Below, piece by piece: positions 1 to 6,935 of a DNA stretch of 64,000 bases. How positions within the stretch are numbered: position 1 is the stretch's first letter; the number at the start of each line of letters is the position of its first letter. The stretch comes from Bacteroidota bacterium (GTDB lineage: Bacteria > Bacteroidota > Bacteroidia > AKYH767-A > OLB10), in assembly GCA_016713525.1 (NCBI GenBank), contig JADJOZ010000007.1, positions 124,001-188,000 on the forward strand. The letters are read 5' to 3'. The position numbers and the translations under genes were made by a program. The notes beneath the pieces are model-generated. The model had not been told where the DNA came from. It saw only the letters and a program-made list of their open reading frames with translations, and searched no databases.

Positions 1-633
1 TCCAATCCAACAGCAACAACTACTGCTGTCCCTACAATTACTACGTTAAATACCTGGTGGACTCTTGCTGCGGCAGCTTCTCCTCTTCCAATCGAATTAC
101 TTTCATTTGAAGCAATTAAATCAGGCAATAATGTGGATTTAATCTGGCGAACTGCAAGTGAAATAAATAATGATTTCTTCACTATTCAAAAAAGTAAGAA
201 TGGTTATGAATTTGAAGACATTGCCACTGTTGATGGTGCTGGCAACAGCACATCGGTAACAAATTACAAAATTACTGATACCAAACCTTACAATGGAATT
301 AACTATTACAGACTGATGCAAACCGATTTTGACGGCAAGTTCACTTATAGTGAAATCAGAAGCATTTTCTTCGGTACTAAAGGTGCGATCTCGGTATTCC
401 CGAATCCTGCTCCACAAAATAACCAAATTCAGATTGCAATTCCAAATGAAGGAGAGTATACAATGAATATTACTGATGCAAGTGGCAGAATAATTCAATA
501 TGAAAAAATTCATGCGACTGCAAATAATCAGATAGTACCGATAAATCTGAATGCAACTCTCAGCTCGGGAATATATCAGATTGGAATACAAAATGAAAAT
601 GAAAATTACAACTCCAAATTAATAATTCGGTAA
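1..633 (+). CDS. T9SS-secreted protein, 3' end only
   Basis: The frame is open from the first base of the window, so this is the C-terminal 210 residues of a larger protein that starts outside. The visible part begins with a low-complexity Thr-rich stretch, then the motif LPIELLSFEA and a beta-rich domain (WRTASEINNDFFTIQKS) that commonly sits just before the type IX sorting domain in Bacteroidota. The last ~80 residues carry the sorting domain: VFPNPAPQNN, then DASGRI, then GIYQIGIQNENE and a basic end. The expected fate is export through the outer membrane and attachment to, or release from, the cell surface. The function of the missing N-terminus is unknown. An internal ATG at 133 is not a credible start because the conserved domain begins before it. 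Confidence 0.85.
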   Translation, partial: SNPTATTTAVPTITTLNTWWTLAAAASPLPIELLSFEAIKSGNNVDLIWRTASEINNDFFTIQKSKNGYEFEDIATVDGAGNSTSVTNYKITDTKPYNGINYYRLMQTDFDGKFTYSEIRSIFFGTKGAISVFPNPAPQNNQIQIAIPNEGEYTMNITDASGRIIQYEKIHATANNQIVPINLNATLSSGIYQIGIQNENENYNSKLIIR

Positions 634-638
634 GAACT

Positions 639-664
639 GTTGTCAGCACTGCCCTGCTGATAGC
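639..664 (+). ncRNA. CTGCCC-loop hairpin 1
   Basis: A 10-bp stem (639-648 with 655-664, including G-U pairs) encloses the loop CTGCCC at 649-654. It starts 6 nt after the stop codon of the T9SS gene and is followed by a pyrimidine tract (CTTTCTTCC). It is the first of five similar structures. Confidence 0.6.
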
Positions 665-703
665 TTTCTTCCGGATTGATGTTACCATGTGAACAGTGAA
701 GTA

Positions 704-731
704 AAGGGTCGGCACTGCCCGGCCGGCCCTT
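704..731 (+). ncRNA. CTGCCC-loop hairpin 2
   Basis: A GC-rich stem of 10 bp (704-713 with 722-731, one G-U) encloses ACTGCCCG, with CTGCCC at 715-720. It is followed by TCTTTT. The stem sequence is unrelated to that of hairpin 1. Confidence 0.65.
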
Positions 732-771
732 CTTTTAAAATTAAAATTGACTTAGCATTATCAGTAAATAA

Positions 772-799
772 AGAGGCTATCACTGCCCTGATAGCCTCT
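772..799 (+). ncRNA. CTGCCC-loop hairpin 3
   Basis: A perfect 11-bp stem (772-782 with 789-799) encloses exactly CTGCCC at 783-788 and is followed by CTTTT. It is the cleanest member of the array. Confidence 0.7.
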
Positions 800-834
800 C
801 TTTTCACAAATTAAAACTGAATCCAAATAAATTT

Positions 835-862
835 AGAGACTATCTCTGCCCGGATAGTCTCT
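835..862 (+). ncRNA. CTGCCC-loop hairpin 4
   Basis: A perfect 10-bp stem (835-844 with 853-862) encloses TCTGCCCG, with CTGCCC at 846-851, and is followed by CTCTTTT. Compared with hairpin 3, one stem pair has changed from G-C to A-T on both sides, which is a compensatory change. Confidence 0.7.
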
Positions 863-893
863 CTTTTCAATCTTTAAATAATATTCACAAAAT

Positions 894-927
894 AAGCCAA
901 ACTACCACTGCCCTGTTGGTCTGGCTT
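894..927 (+). ncRNA. CTGCCC-loop hairpin 5
   Basis: A 14-position stem with two mismatches (894-907 with 914-927) encloses CTGCCC at 908-913. It is followed directly by an A-run that belongs to the terminator of the converging gene. Confidence 0.6.
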
Positions 928-960
928 AAAAAAAAGGGGAGAATGTTCAATTCTCCCCTT
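928..960 (-). terminator. Rho-independent terminator of the M20 peptidase gene
   Basis: A 9-bp GC-rich stem (936-944 with 950-958) lies about 20 nt past the stop codon at 980. On the minus strand it is followed by eight T residues. Its loop is GTTCA, unlike the neighbouring hairpins. Confidence 0.85.
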
Positions 961-979
961 TCAATTAATCAATGAAGAT

Positions 980-2354
980 TTATTTTTTCATCAATTCAGC
1001 ATAATTCTTAAAAAAGTGTGGAATAGTTTCAATACCCTTCATAAAATTGAATATTCCATAATGTTCATTCGGACTGTGAATATCATCGGAATTTAGTCCG
1101 AATCCCAAAAGAACTGACTTCAGTCCTAATTCTCTTTCAAACAAAGCCACAATTGGAATAGAGCCACCTTCTCTTGTTGGAATTGGTTTCTTACCAAATG
1201 TAGTTTCCATTGCTGCACTTGCAGCCTTATAAGCAACGGAATCAGTAGGAGTTACAACTGGTTCGCCTCCATGGTGTGGTGTAACTTTAACTTTAACCGA
1301 TTTAGGGGCAATTTTTTCAAAATGCTTCTGAAATAAGGCAGTTATTTTTTCAGAAGTCTGGTTTGGAACTAAACGCATTGAAATTTTAGCAAAAGCTTTA
1401 GAAGGTAACACAGTTTTCGCACCTTCTCCGATATAACCACCCCAAATGCCATTCAACTCGAAACTCGGACGAATAGATGTTCTTTCATTGGTAGTAAATC
1501 CTGATTCTCCATGCACATCATTAATCTGCAGGTCTTTCATGTAGGCATCCTGACTAAATGGTGCTTTGGCCATTTCATTTCGTTCTTCAGCACTTATTTC
1601 AACAACATCATCATAAAAGCCTGGTATAGTGATATGATTAGTTTCATCTTTGGTAGCGGCGATCATCTCACCTAAAATCTGGATCGGATTTGCAACTGCT
1701 CCACCATAAACTCCGGAATGTAAATCACGATTTGGTCCTGTAACTTCTACTTCAACATAAGAAAGTCCACGTAAGCCAACAGTTATGGATGGGACATCAT
1801 TTGCGATCATTGAAGTGTCTGATATCAATATCACATCAGCTTTTAAACGGGCTTTGTTATTTTTTACAAATTCACCCAAATTCACCGAACCTACTTCTTC
1901 TTCACCTTCAATCAGGAATTTTATATTACAAGGCAGTGACTGATTTTTCATCATGCTTTCAAAAGCTTTCCATATGCATGAAAACCTGTCCCTTATCGTC
2001 ACAGGATCCACGCGCATATATTTTCTCATCCTTTATTATCGGCTCGAAGGGTGGTGAATGCCATAAATCCAATGGATCGGCAGGCTGTACATCATAATGA
2101 CCATAAACCAAAACTGTTGGCAATGATTCATCAATAATTTTCTCACCATATACTATTGGATGTCCTTTCGTCTGACAAATTTCAACTTTATCGGCTCCGG
2201 CAGTAATCAGATTGTCACTAATAAAAGAGGCAGCTTTCTGCACATGATCTTTATACTTTGAATCTGCACTTACCGAGGGTATTCTGAGTAAATCGAATAA
2301 TTCCTTTAAGAACTGATCTTTATGGGTTGCAATGTAATTCTGAACTTTTTCCAT
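980..2354 (-). CDS. M20-family dipeptidase (zinc peptidase), frameshifted
   Basis: This gene encodes a di-zinc exopeptidase of the CNDP/PepV-like M20 family, about 457 residues, probably cytoplasmic and acting on dipeptides. The N-terminal frame (1959-2354) has the metal motifs YGHYDVQP and GSCDDKG. The C-terminal frame (980-2029) has EGEEEVGS, the dimerisation lid region and a C-terminal metal region near SPNEHYG. The two frames join near 1966-1973: removing one base from the CC at 1970-1971 restores HMKAFESMM. A single inserted base, more likely an assembly error than decay, therefore splits the gene. It is convergent with the upstream T9SS gene and 26 nt downstream of fabD, so the two may be cotranscribed. 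The exact substrate is not predictable. Confidence 0.85.
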
Positions 2355-2380
2355 AATAAAATTATTTTAAAATTTTAATT

Positions 2381-3255
2381 TTAAGTTGCTGCAATTTCAG
2401 CTTCACGGTTAATTTTCTTTACCAGTCCCTGCAATACTTTGCCAGGCCCCACTTCAACAAAAGTTTTGCACCGTGTTCAATCATATTCTGAATGGTTTGT
2501 GTCCATCGGACCGGTGCTGTTAATTGATCCACTAAATTTTTGCGTATGATGTTTGGATCACCTGAAGGCATTGCATTCACATTTTGAAAAACAGGACAAA
2601 CCGGATTATTGAAACTTGTAGCATCAATAGCAGCTGCAAGTTTCATGCGGGCAGGCTCCATTATGGGCGAGTGAAATGCACCACCGACATTTAAGAGTAA
2701 AGCCCGTTTAGCACCTGCTGCTGTTAGTTTTTCGCATGCAGTTTTTACTCCTTCAATTGTTCCGGAAATTACTATTTGTCCCGGACAGTTATAATTTGCC
2801 GGAACAACCACATCATTAATGGAAGCGCAAATATCTTCAATAATTTTATCGTCAAGATCAAGAATAGCAGCCATGGTTGAAGGGTTCGCCTGACAAGCTT
2901 CCTGCATCGCATTTGCGCGTGCAATAACTAACCGGAGTGCATCTTCAAACTCAAGTGTTTTGTTGGCTACAAGTGCCGAGAATTCACCCAGTGAATGACC
3001 TGCTACCATATCAGGTTTAAAAGCATTTCCTAAATGTTTGGCAGCAATAACTGAATGAATAAAGATGGCAGGTTGTGTGACATTTGTCTGTTTCAAATCT
3101 TCATCAGTACCGGAAAACATCAAATCCGTGATTCTGAATCCCAAAATTTCATTGGCACGTTCAAACAATGATTTTGATGCATCGGAATTATCATAGAGCT
3201 CTTTGCCCATTCCTACAAATTGCGACCCCTGACCGGGGAACAAGTATGCTTTCAT
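2381..3255 (-). CDS. fabD: Malonyl-CoA:ACP transacylase, frameshifted near the end
   Basis: FabD transfers malonyl from CoA to acyl carrier protein to supply fatty-acid elongation. The protein begins with the FabD signature LFPGQGSQFVGMG. It carries the serine nucleophile in GHSLGEFSAL and the oxyanion and histidine region AFHSPIMEPA. The unbroken frame stops early at 2419. Adding one A to the run at 2465-2468 restores a normal C-terminus (KTFVEVGPGKVLQGL, then KKINREAEIAAT) that stops at 2381, giving about 291 residues, normal for the family. FabD is usually essential, which argues that the slip is a sequence error. It is followed closely by the M20 peptidase gene. Confidence 0.93.
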
Positions 3256-3319
3256 AATATCAGAAATTTTGCACGATTTTAATCAAAACTGTGCTCATTT
3301 CAAAGCAACTTACTCAACT

Positions 3320-3937
3320 TCACACAAAACGTTTGCCAATCAGGCTGATAAATTCACTCCGGGTTTTCTCATTTTCAAATTCTCCAGTAAATGCTGATGT
3401 TGTGGTAATTGAATTTTGTTTCTGAATTCCACGCATTTGCATGCATAAATGGTGTGCTTCAATTACTACGGCTACGCCAAGAGGTTTTAAAGTATTATCA
3501 ATACAATCACGTATTTGTGTTGTAAGTCGCTCCTGCACCTGAAGTCTTCTTGAATAGGCATCTACCACTCGGGGAATTTTGCTCAAACCTACAATGTGTT
3601 TATCGGGAATGTAGGCCACATGTGCTTTACCAAAAAATGGTAATAAGTGATGTTCACACATCGAATAAATCTCAATATCTTTTACGATCACCATTTGCTG
3701 GTAATCTTCCCGGAATTTCGCAGACAGGAGTATTTTTTCAGGATCAAGATCATACCCATGTGTGAGGAATTGCATCGCTTTTGCAACACGTTCAGGTGTT
3801 TTTAATAAACCCTCCCGCTTCGGATCTTCCCCTAATTCTTTTAATACAGTTAAATAGGCAGCCGAAAGGGCTTCTACTCTCTTTTGATTATAATGGTCGA
3901 TCTTGGTGTATCCGTCGTTGTTGTTATCGTAATTCAT
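3320..3937 (-). CDS. folE: GTP cyclohydrolase I
   Basis: FolE converts GTP to 7,8-dihydroneopterin triphosphate, the entry step to folate and pterins, and also to preQ0/queuosine. The 205-residue protein is full length and intact. The zinc and catalytic motif SMCEHHLLPF lies near residue 112, followed by GLSKIPRVVDAYSRRLQVQE and the second zinc cysteine region HLCMQMRG. The FTGEFEN and SLIGKRFV ends are also typical. It lies directly upstream of fabD and just downstream of a QueD-like gene on the same strand. This pairing suggests that the dihydroneopterin triphosphate product may feed the neighbouring 6-carboxytetrahydropterin synthase. Spacing to queD is about 25 nt. Confidence 0.96.
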   Translation of the reverse strand: MNYDNNNDGYTKIDHYNQKRVEALSAAYLTVLKELGEDPKREGLLKTPERVAKAMQFLTHGYDLDPEKILLSAKFREDYQQMVIVKDIEIYSMCEHHLLPFFGKAHVAYIPDKHIVGLSKIPRVVDAYSRRLQVQERLTTQIRDCIDNTLKPLGVAVVIEAHHLCMQMRGIQKQNSITTTSAFTGEFENEKTRSEFISLIGKRFV

Positions 3938-3962
3938 TCTGTAAAATGTAATTTCTGTATCT

Positions 3963-4378
3963 TATAATGTTCCGAAATATTCAACAAAATTATTTTCTGT
4001 TTCATACAATTTAATACTGTGCAAATGGCCCCCGGCATCTGAAATATCACCTGCTAATTGCTCCCAGATGGCTTGTGCTAAAACCTCGGTTGAAGGCATT
4101 TTTCCCTTCATAAAATCAACATCTAGATTAATATTTTTATGATCAAGTTTGTTGATGACTTTTTCCCTGATTCATGCTGATAATTTCTTCAAATCCATAC
4201 CAACGCCGGTAACAGGATCAGGATTCCCTTTCACAGTCACATAAAGCTCATAGTTATGTCCATGCCAGTTAGGATTAGAACATTTACCAAAAACTTCCAT
4301 ATTTTTTTCATCACTCCAACTGGCAATGTGCAATTTGTGTGCTGCATTAAAGCGTTCTTTGCGTGTAACGAATACCAT
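3963..4378 (-). CDS. queD: 6-carboxytetrahydropterin synthase-like (QueD/PTPS), interrupted
   Basis: This is a QueD/6-pyruvoyl-tetrahydropterin synthase homologue, expected to use the FolE product in queuosine or pterin synthesis. The N-terminal 68 residues have the family start RKERFNAAHKL and the zinc-histidine motif NWHGHNYELYVTVKG. The frame stops at an in-frame TGA (4172-4174). Past it the same frame continues IREKVINKLD, and after a further one-base slip around 4130-4141 it continues as NLDVDFMKGKMPSTEV and IWEQLAGDIS, ending KLYETENNFVEYFGTL at 3963. Overall length is close to the usual ~138 residues. Whether the TGA is a real mutation or an error cannot be decided here. It is divergent from mqnB and in line with folE. 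Confidence 0.8.
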
Positions 4379-4501
4379 TCAATAAAAGGATTTTAATTGT
4401 GCTGAAAATTGTAGTATTTTGCGGTTATCAAGCAAAGGTATGAAATCAATGACTCTTATAACATTTCTGCCCCCTTCACTGTTCTATCAAAAAGCAAATA
4501 A

Positions 4502-5193
4502 ATGTTAAAAATTTTAATTGTTGCTGCAACGGAGCGGGAATCTGCCTTTCTGATTTCAAAAAAAATTAAGAATTCAACCCCTCAGTTAATCACCGTTACT
4601 ACTAATCCATTAATTCAGGTTGATTTACTTATCACAGGACCCGGTATGGTGGCAACCACTTTTGCAATGACAAAAACGCTGGAAAACAATGATTATCAAC
4701 TCACTATAAATATTGGCATTTGCGGTTCACTCGATAAAAAATTGCAACCTGTAAGACTGGTCAATATTGCCACCGATCAATTTGGGGATTTTGGAGCAGA
4801 AGATGATAAAGAATTTCTACCTGCATTCAATATCGGACTCCTTCCAAATCAAAAGGGAATTCAAAAGAGCGGGGAATTAAAATCAACTAACAAATTTAAA
4901 ATCAGCAGTTTAAAGGCTATTCCACAACGAAAAGGAATTACAGTACAAAAAGTGCACGGTTCTGCAAAAAGTGCCAGAGAAGCTTTTGACCGGTATGGTC
5001 CGGTGATGGAAACCATGGAAGGAGCGGCCTTTTTTATGTAGCAAACCAATATAGGATTCAATCACTTCAAATACGTGCTATTTCTAATATGGTAGAAAAG
5101 CGGAATCGCAAATCCTGGAAAATTGACGAAGCTATTGATGCTTTGTCGGGATATATCTCTTTGCTTTTGTTGGAATTACAATCTCATAAATGA
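4502..5193 (+). CDS. mqnB: Futalosine hydrolase, frameshifted
   Basis: MqnB removes hypoxanthine from futalosine in the alternative menaquinone pathway and belongs to the nucleoside phosphorylase fold. The first frame (to 5041) shows VAATERE, the LLITGPGMVATTF motif, NIGICGSLD and METMEGAAFF. Adding one T to the run at 5030-5035 restores FYVANQYRIQSLQIRAISN, then EKRNRKSWKIDEA, ending at 5193, about 230 residues. The ISNxVExRNRxxW region is typical of futalosine hydrolases rather than MTA/SAH nucleosidases. It implies that respiration uses menaquinone made by this route. It is divergent from queD; the next gene starts 16 nt downstream. Confidence 0.85.
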
Positions 5194-5209
5194 AAATTGC
5201 CGGCTCCTT

Positions 5210-5863
5210 ATGAAACAAAAAGAAGTCATTCCAATTCCGCCATTGCATGTCAGGAAATTGCTCGAATCGGGCGAAGGTGATCAATTGGATTACAAGAAAG
5301 AAGTAAACAGTGAACATAAAATAGCCAAGACGATGGTATCATTTGCCAATCACAAAGGCGGACGGCTTTTAATAGGAGTTAATGATAACCGTACTATTCA
5401 TGGAATTGCCGTTGAAGAGGAGAAATTTATGCTCGAAAAAGCAGCAGGATTTTATTGCAAACCTCCCATTGATATCGAAATAACAACCTGGAAAATCGGC
5501 AAAAGGAACATTTTGGAGGTTATAATCCCTAAAGGTGACAACAAACCTTACTATGCTTTGGCTGAAGATGACAAATGGTGGGCATATATCAGGGTAAAGG
5601 ATCAGTCACTATTGGCGAGCAAAGTTGTATTGGATGTGCTGAAAAAAGAAGGCGATGGCAGTGATACTTTAGTAGCGTTTTCAAGCAAAGAAAAAGCATT
5701 ACTCGATTATTTAAATGAACATCCGAAGATTACCTTAAATCAATATTGCAAACTGATCAATATTTCACGAAGAAGAGCTACTGTTATACTGGTAAATCTG
5801 ATAAGAATGGGTGTTATAAGGGCGCATGCACATGAAACACCTGAATTTTATACATTAAGTTGA
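5210..5863 (+). CDS. AlbA_2 (Schlafen-type) domain protein with winged-helix end
   Basis: A 217-residue protein with an N-terminal AlbA_2 domain: ESGEGDQLDYKKEV, IAKTMVSFANHKGGRLLIGV, then GIAVEEE, the usual E-x-lExK and fANxxGG-lliGV pattern. The C-terminal 60 residues (ALLDYLNEHPKITLNQYCKL, then SRRRATVILVNLIRMGVI) look like a winged helix. Such proteins are usually taken as DNA-binding regulators, though the target is unknown. The ATG at 5210 is chosen because the domain starts soon after it; the same frame extends upstream to 5123, but that stretch lies inside mqnB. It probably forms a transcription unit with mqnB. Confidence 0.75.
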   Translation: MKQKEVIPIPPLHVRKLLESGEGDQLDYKKEVNSEHKIAKTMVSFANHKGGRLLIGVNDNRTIHGIAVEEEKFMLEKAAGFYCKPPIDIEITTWKIGKRNILEVIIPKGDNKPYYALAEDDKWWAYIRVKDQSLLASKVVLDVLKKEGDGSDTLVAFSSKEKALLDYLNEHPKITLNQYCKLINISRRRATVILVNLIRMGVIRAHAHETPEFYTLS

Positions 5864-5895
5864 GAAATCTCATATGAAATGAGAACAGTTTTGTG

Positions 5896-5903
5896 TACAT
5901 TTG
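5896..5903 (+). promoter_or_regulatory. Candidate -7 element for the YtxH operon
   Basis: TACATTTG matches the Bacteroidota -7 consensus TAnnTTTG and lies 46 nt before the ATG at 5949. No clear TTTG -33 element is found at the usual spacing, so support is partial. Confidence 0.4.
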
Positions 5904-5948
5904 ATCAGTATTGTGAGAATAATATTCAATTAGTAAAGAAAGGTTATA

Positions 5949-6146
5949 ATGGGAAATAATTCTAAAATCCTCCTGGCATTGTTAGCCGGAGCAGCCGCCG
6001 GAGTAGCAATTGGTATTCTGATTGCACCTGAAAAAGGGTCTGAAAGCAGAAAAAAAATCACAGATACAGCAAAAAAACTTGCTGATACTTTATTGACAAA
6101 AGCAGAAGAAACATTGGATGAGATGGCCGGTAACACTAAAGTCTGA
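5949..6146 (+). CDS. YtxH domain protein
   Basis: A 65-residue protein with one N-terminal membrane segment rich in Gly and Ala (LALLAGAAAGVAIGILIAP), then the family motif EKGSESRKKI and an amphipathic, probably coiled, tail. YtxH-like proteins are small envelope proteins often linked to general stress; no biochemical activity is established. It is the first gene of a compact three-gene unit with a holin-like membrane protein and a third protein rich in charged residues, a grouping seen repeatedly in Bacteroidota. It follows the candidate -7 element at 5896. Confidence 0.8.
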   Translation: MGNNSKILLALLAGAAAGVAIGILIAPEKGSESRKKITDTAKKLADTLLTKAEETLDEMAGNTKV

Positions 6147-6157
6147 TTTGAATATTT

Positions 6158-6519
6158 ATGGAAAATATTAAACCTGTAATAGAAAATATTGCTGATGACA
6201 TTAAGGATTATGTTGAAACCAGCATAACTTTATACAAACATCAGGCAACACAAAAGGTGCAGAAGTTGCATCGGAAGCGATTATTAATCTGCTGATAGCA
6301 TTCTTCATTGGAACCGCTCTGCTGTTTGGTAGTATTGCCTGCTCACTATATTTATCGGAATTACTGGGTCACCCCTATTCCGGATTTCTTATTATGACAG
6401 GTTTTTACGCATTACTGGGTTTTATTGTTATTTTAACCAAAGATAAGTGGTTAAAAAACCGGATGGTTGACAGCTTTATTAAATCAATTTATAAGGATCA
6501 GCATGAAATCAAAAATTGA
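6158..6519 (+). CDS. Phage_holin_3_6-like membrane protein, frameshifted
   Basis: This protein of about 120 residues starts MENIKPVIENIADDIKDYVE, 12 nt after the YtxH stop. The frame breaks near the A-run at 6250-6254. Restoring one base gives KGAEVASEAIINLLIAFFIG, then two hydrophobic segments (ALLFGSIACSLYLSELLG and FLIMTGFYALLGFIVILTK) and a basic tail. This matches the Phage_holin_3_6 group (formerly DUF1469), which, despite the name, is mostly chromosomal and of unknown envelope function. The stop at 6517-6519 overlaps the next start. Because of the slip, it is invisible as a single frame of useful length. Confidence 0.75.
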
Positions 6520-6931
6520 TTCATTAGCAACTTTACAGCTTGAAATTGAACGGTTGAAAAGTCTGAAGGCCACAAAAGACATTCAGCTTAAACAATCGTT
6601 TCAAAATCTTTCGAATGAATTAAAACCTGTCAATCTGATCAGGAGCACTTTTAGTTCTATTACAAAAGACAGTGAATTAAAAACTCAGATCCAGTCAAAA
6701 GGTTTGGAAGCTGCTTTAGGATTTATTGTCACTAATCTGCTGTTTAAAAATGCTAATCCTGTTATACGAACAGCTGCCACACTATTCGGAACCACATTTG
6801 CTTCCAAACTATTTGGTGAAGATTCAGGAAATATAATTTCCCGAATAAAAACTCTTTACCAAAAGATTAAAGAAAAAACGCCGGTTGAAGAAAATAAACC
6901 ATTTGATGAAGGAGATATTTATAAAAGTTAA
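6503..6931 (+). CDS. Hypothetical protein, third gene of the YtxH/holin operon
   Basis: I do not recognise a named family. The protein has about 142 residues, counting from the ATG at 6503, which overlaps the holin-like gene by 17 nt. The N-terminus is a predicted coiled coil (KIDSLATLQLEIERLKSLK). A middle region with moderately hydrophobic stretches (LEAALGFIVTNLLF, AATLFGTTFASKLFG) may associate with the membrane. The tail is acidic and charged. An upstream ATG at 6467 lies inside the preceding gene and is less likely. The tight overlap with the YtxH and holin-like genes implies a joint role at the envelope. Confidence 0.7.
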   Translation: MKSKIDSLATLQLEIERLKSLKATKDIQLKQSFQNLSNELKPVNLIRSTFSSITKDSELKTQIQSKGLEAALGFIVTNLLFKNANPVIRTAATLFGTTFASKLFGEDSGNIISRIKTLYQKIKEKTPVEENKPFDEGDIYKS

Positions 6932-6935
6932 CTAA

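Larger units (their letters stand above)
634..979. other. Intergenic region with hairpin array
   Basis: This 346-nt gap lies between two convergent genes. It holds no plausible coding frame. It is almost filled by five evenly spaced hairpins with a common CTGCCC loop (639-927) and a classic terminator (928-960), each listed separately. Confidence 0.8.

Noticed and set aside
639..927. The regular ~65-nt hairpin array as a CRISPR or REP array
   Set aside because: The stems are not repeated in sequence, only the 6-nt loop is; there are no conserved repeats of 20 nt or more, no unique spacers and no cas genes.
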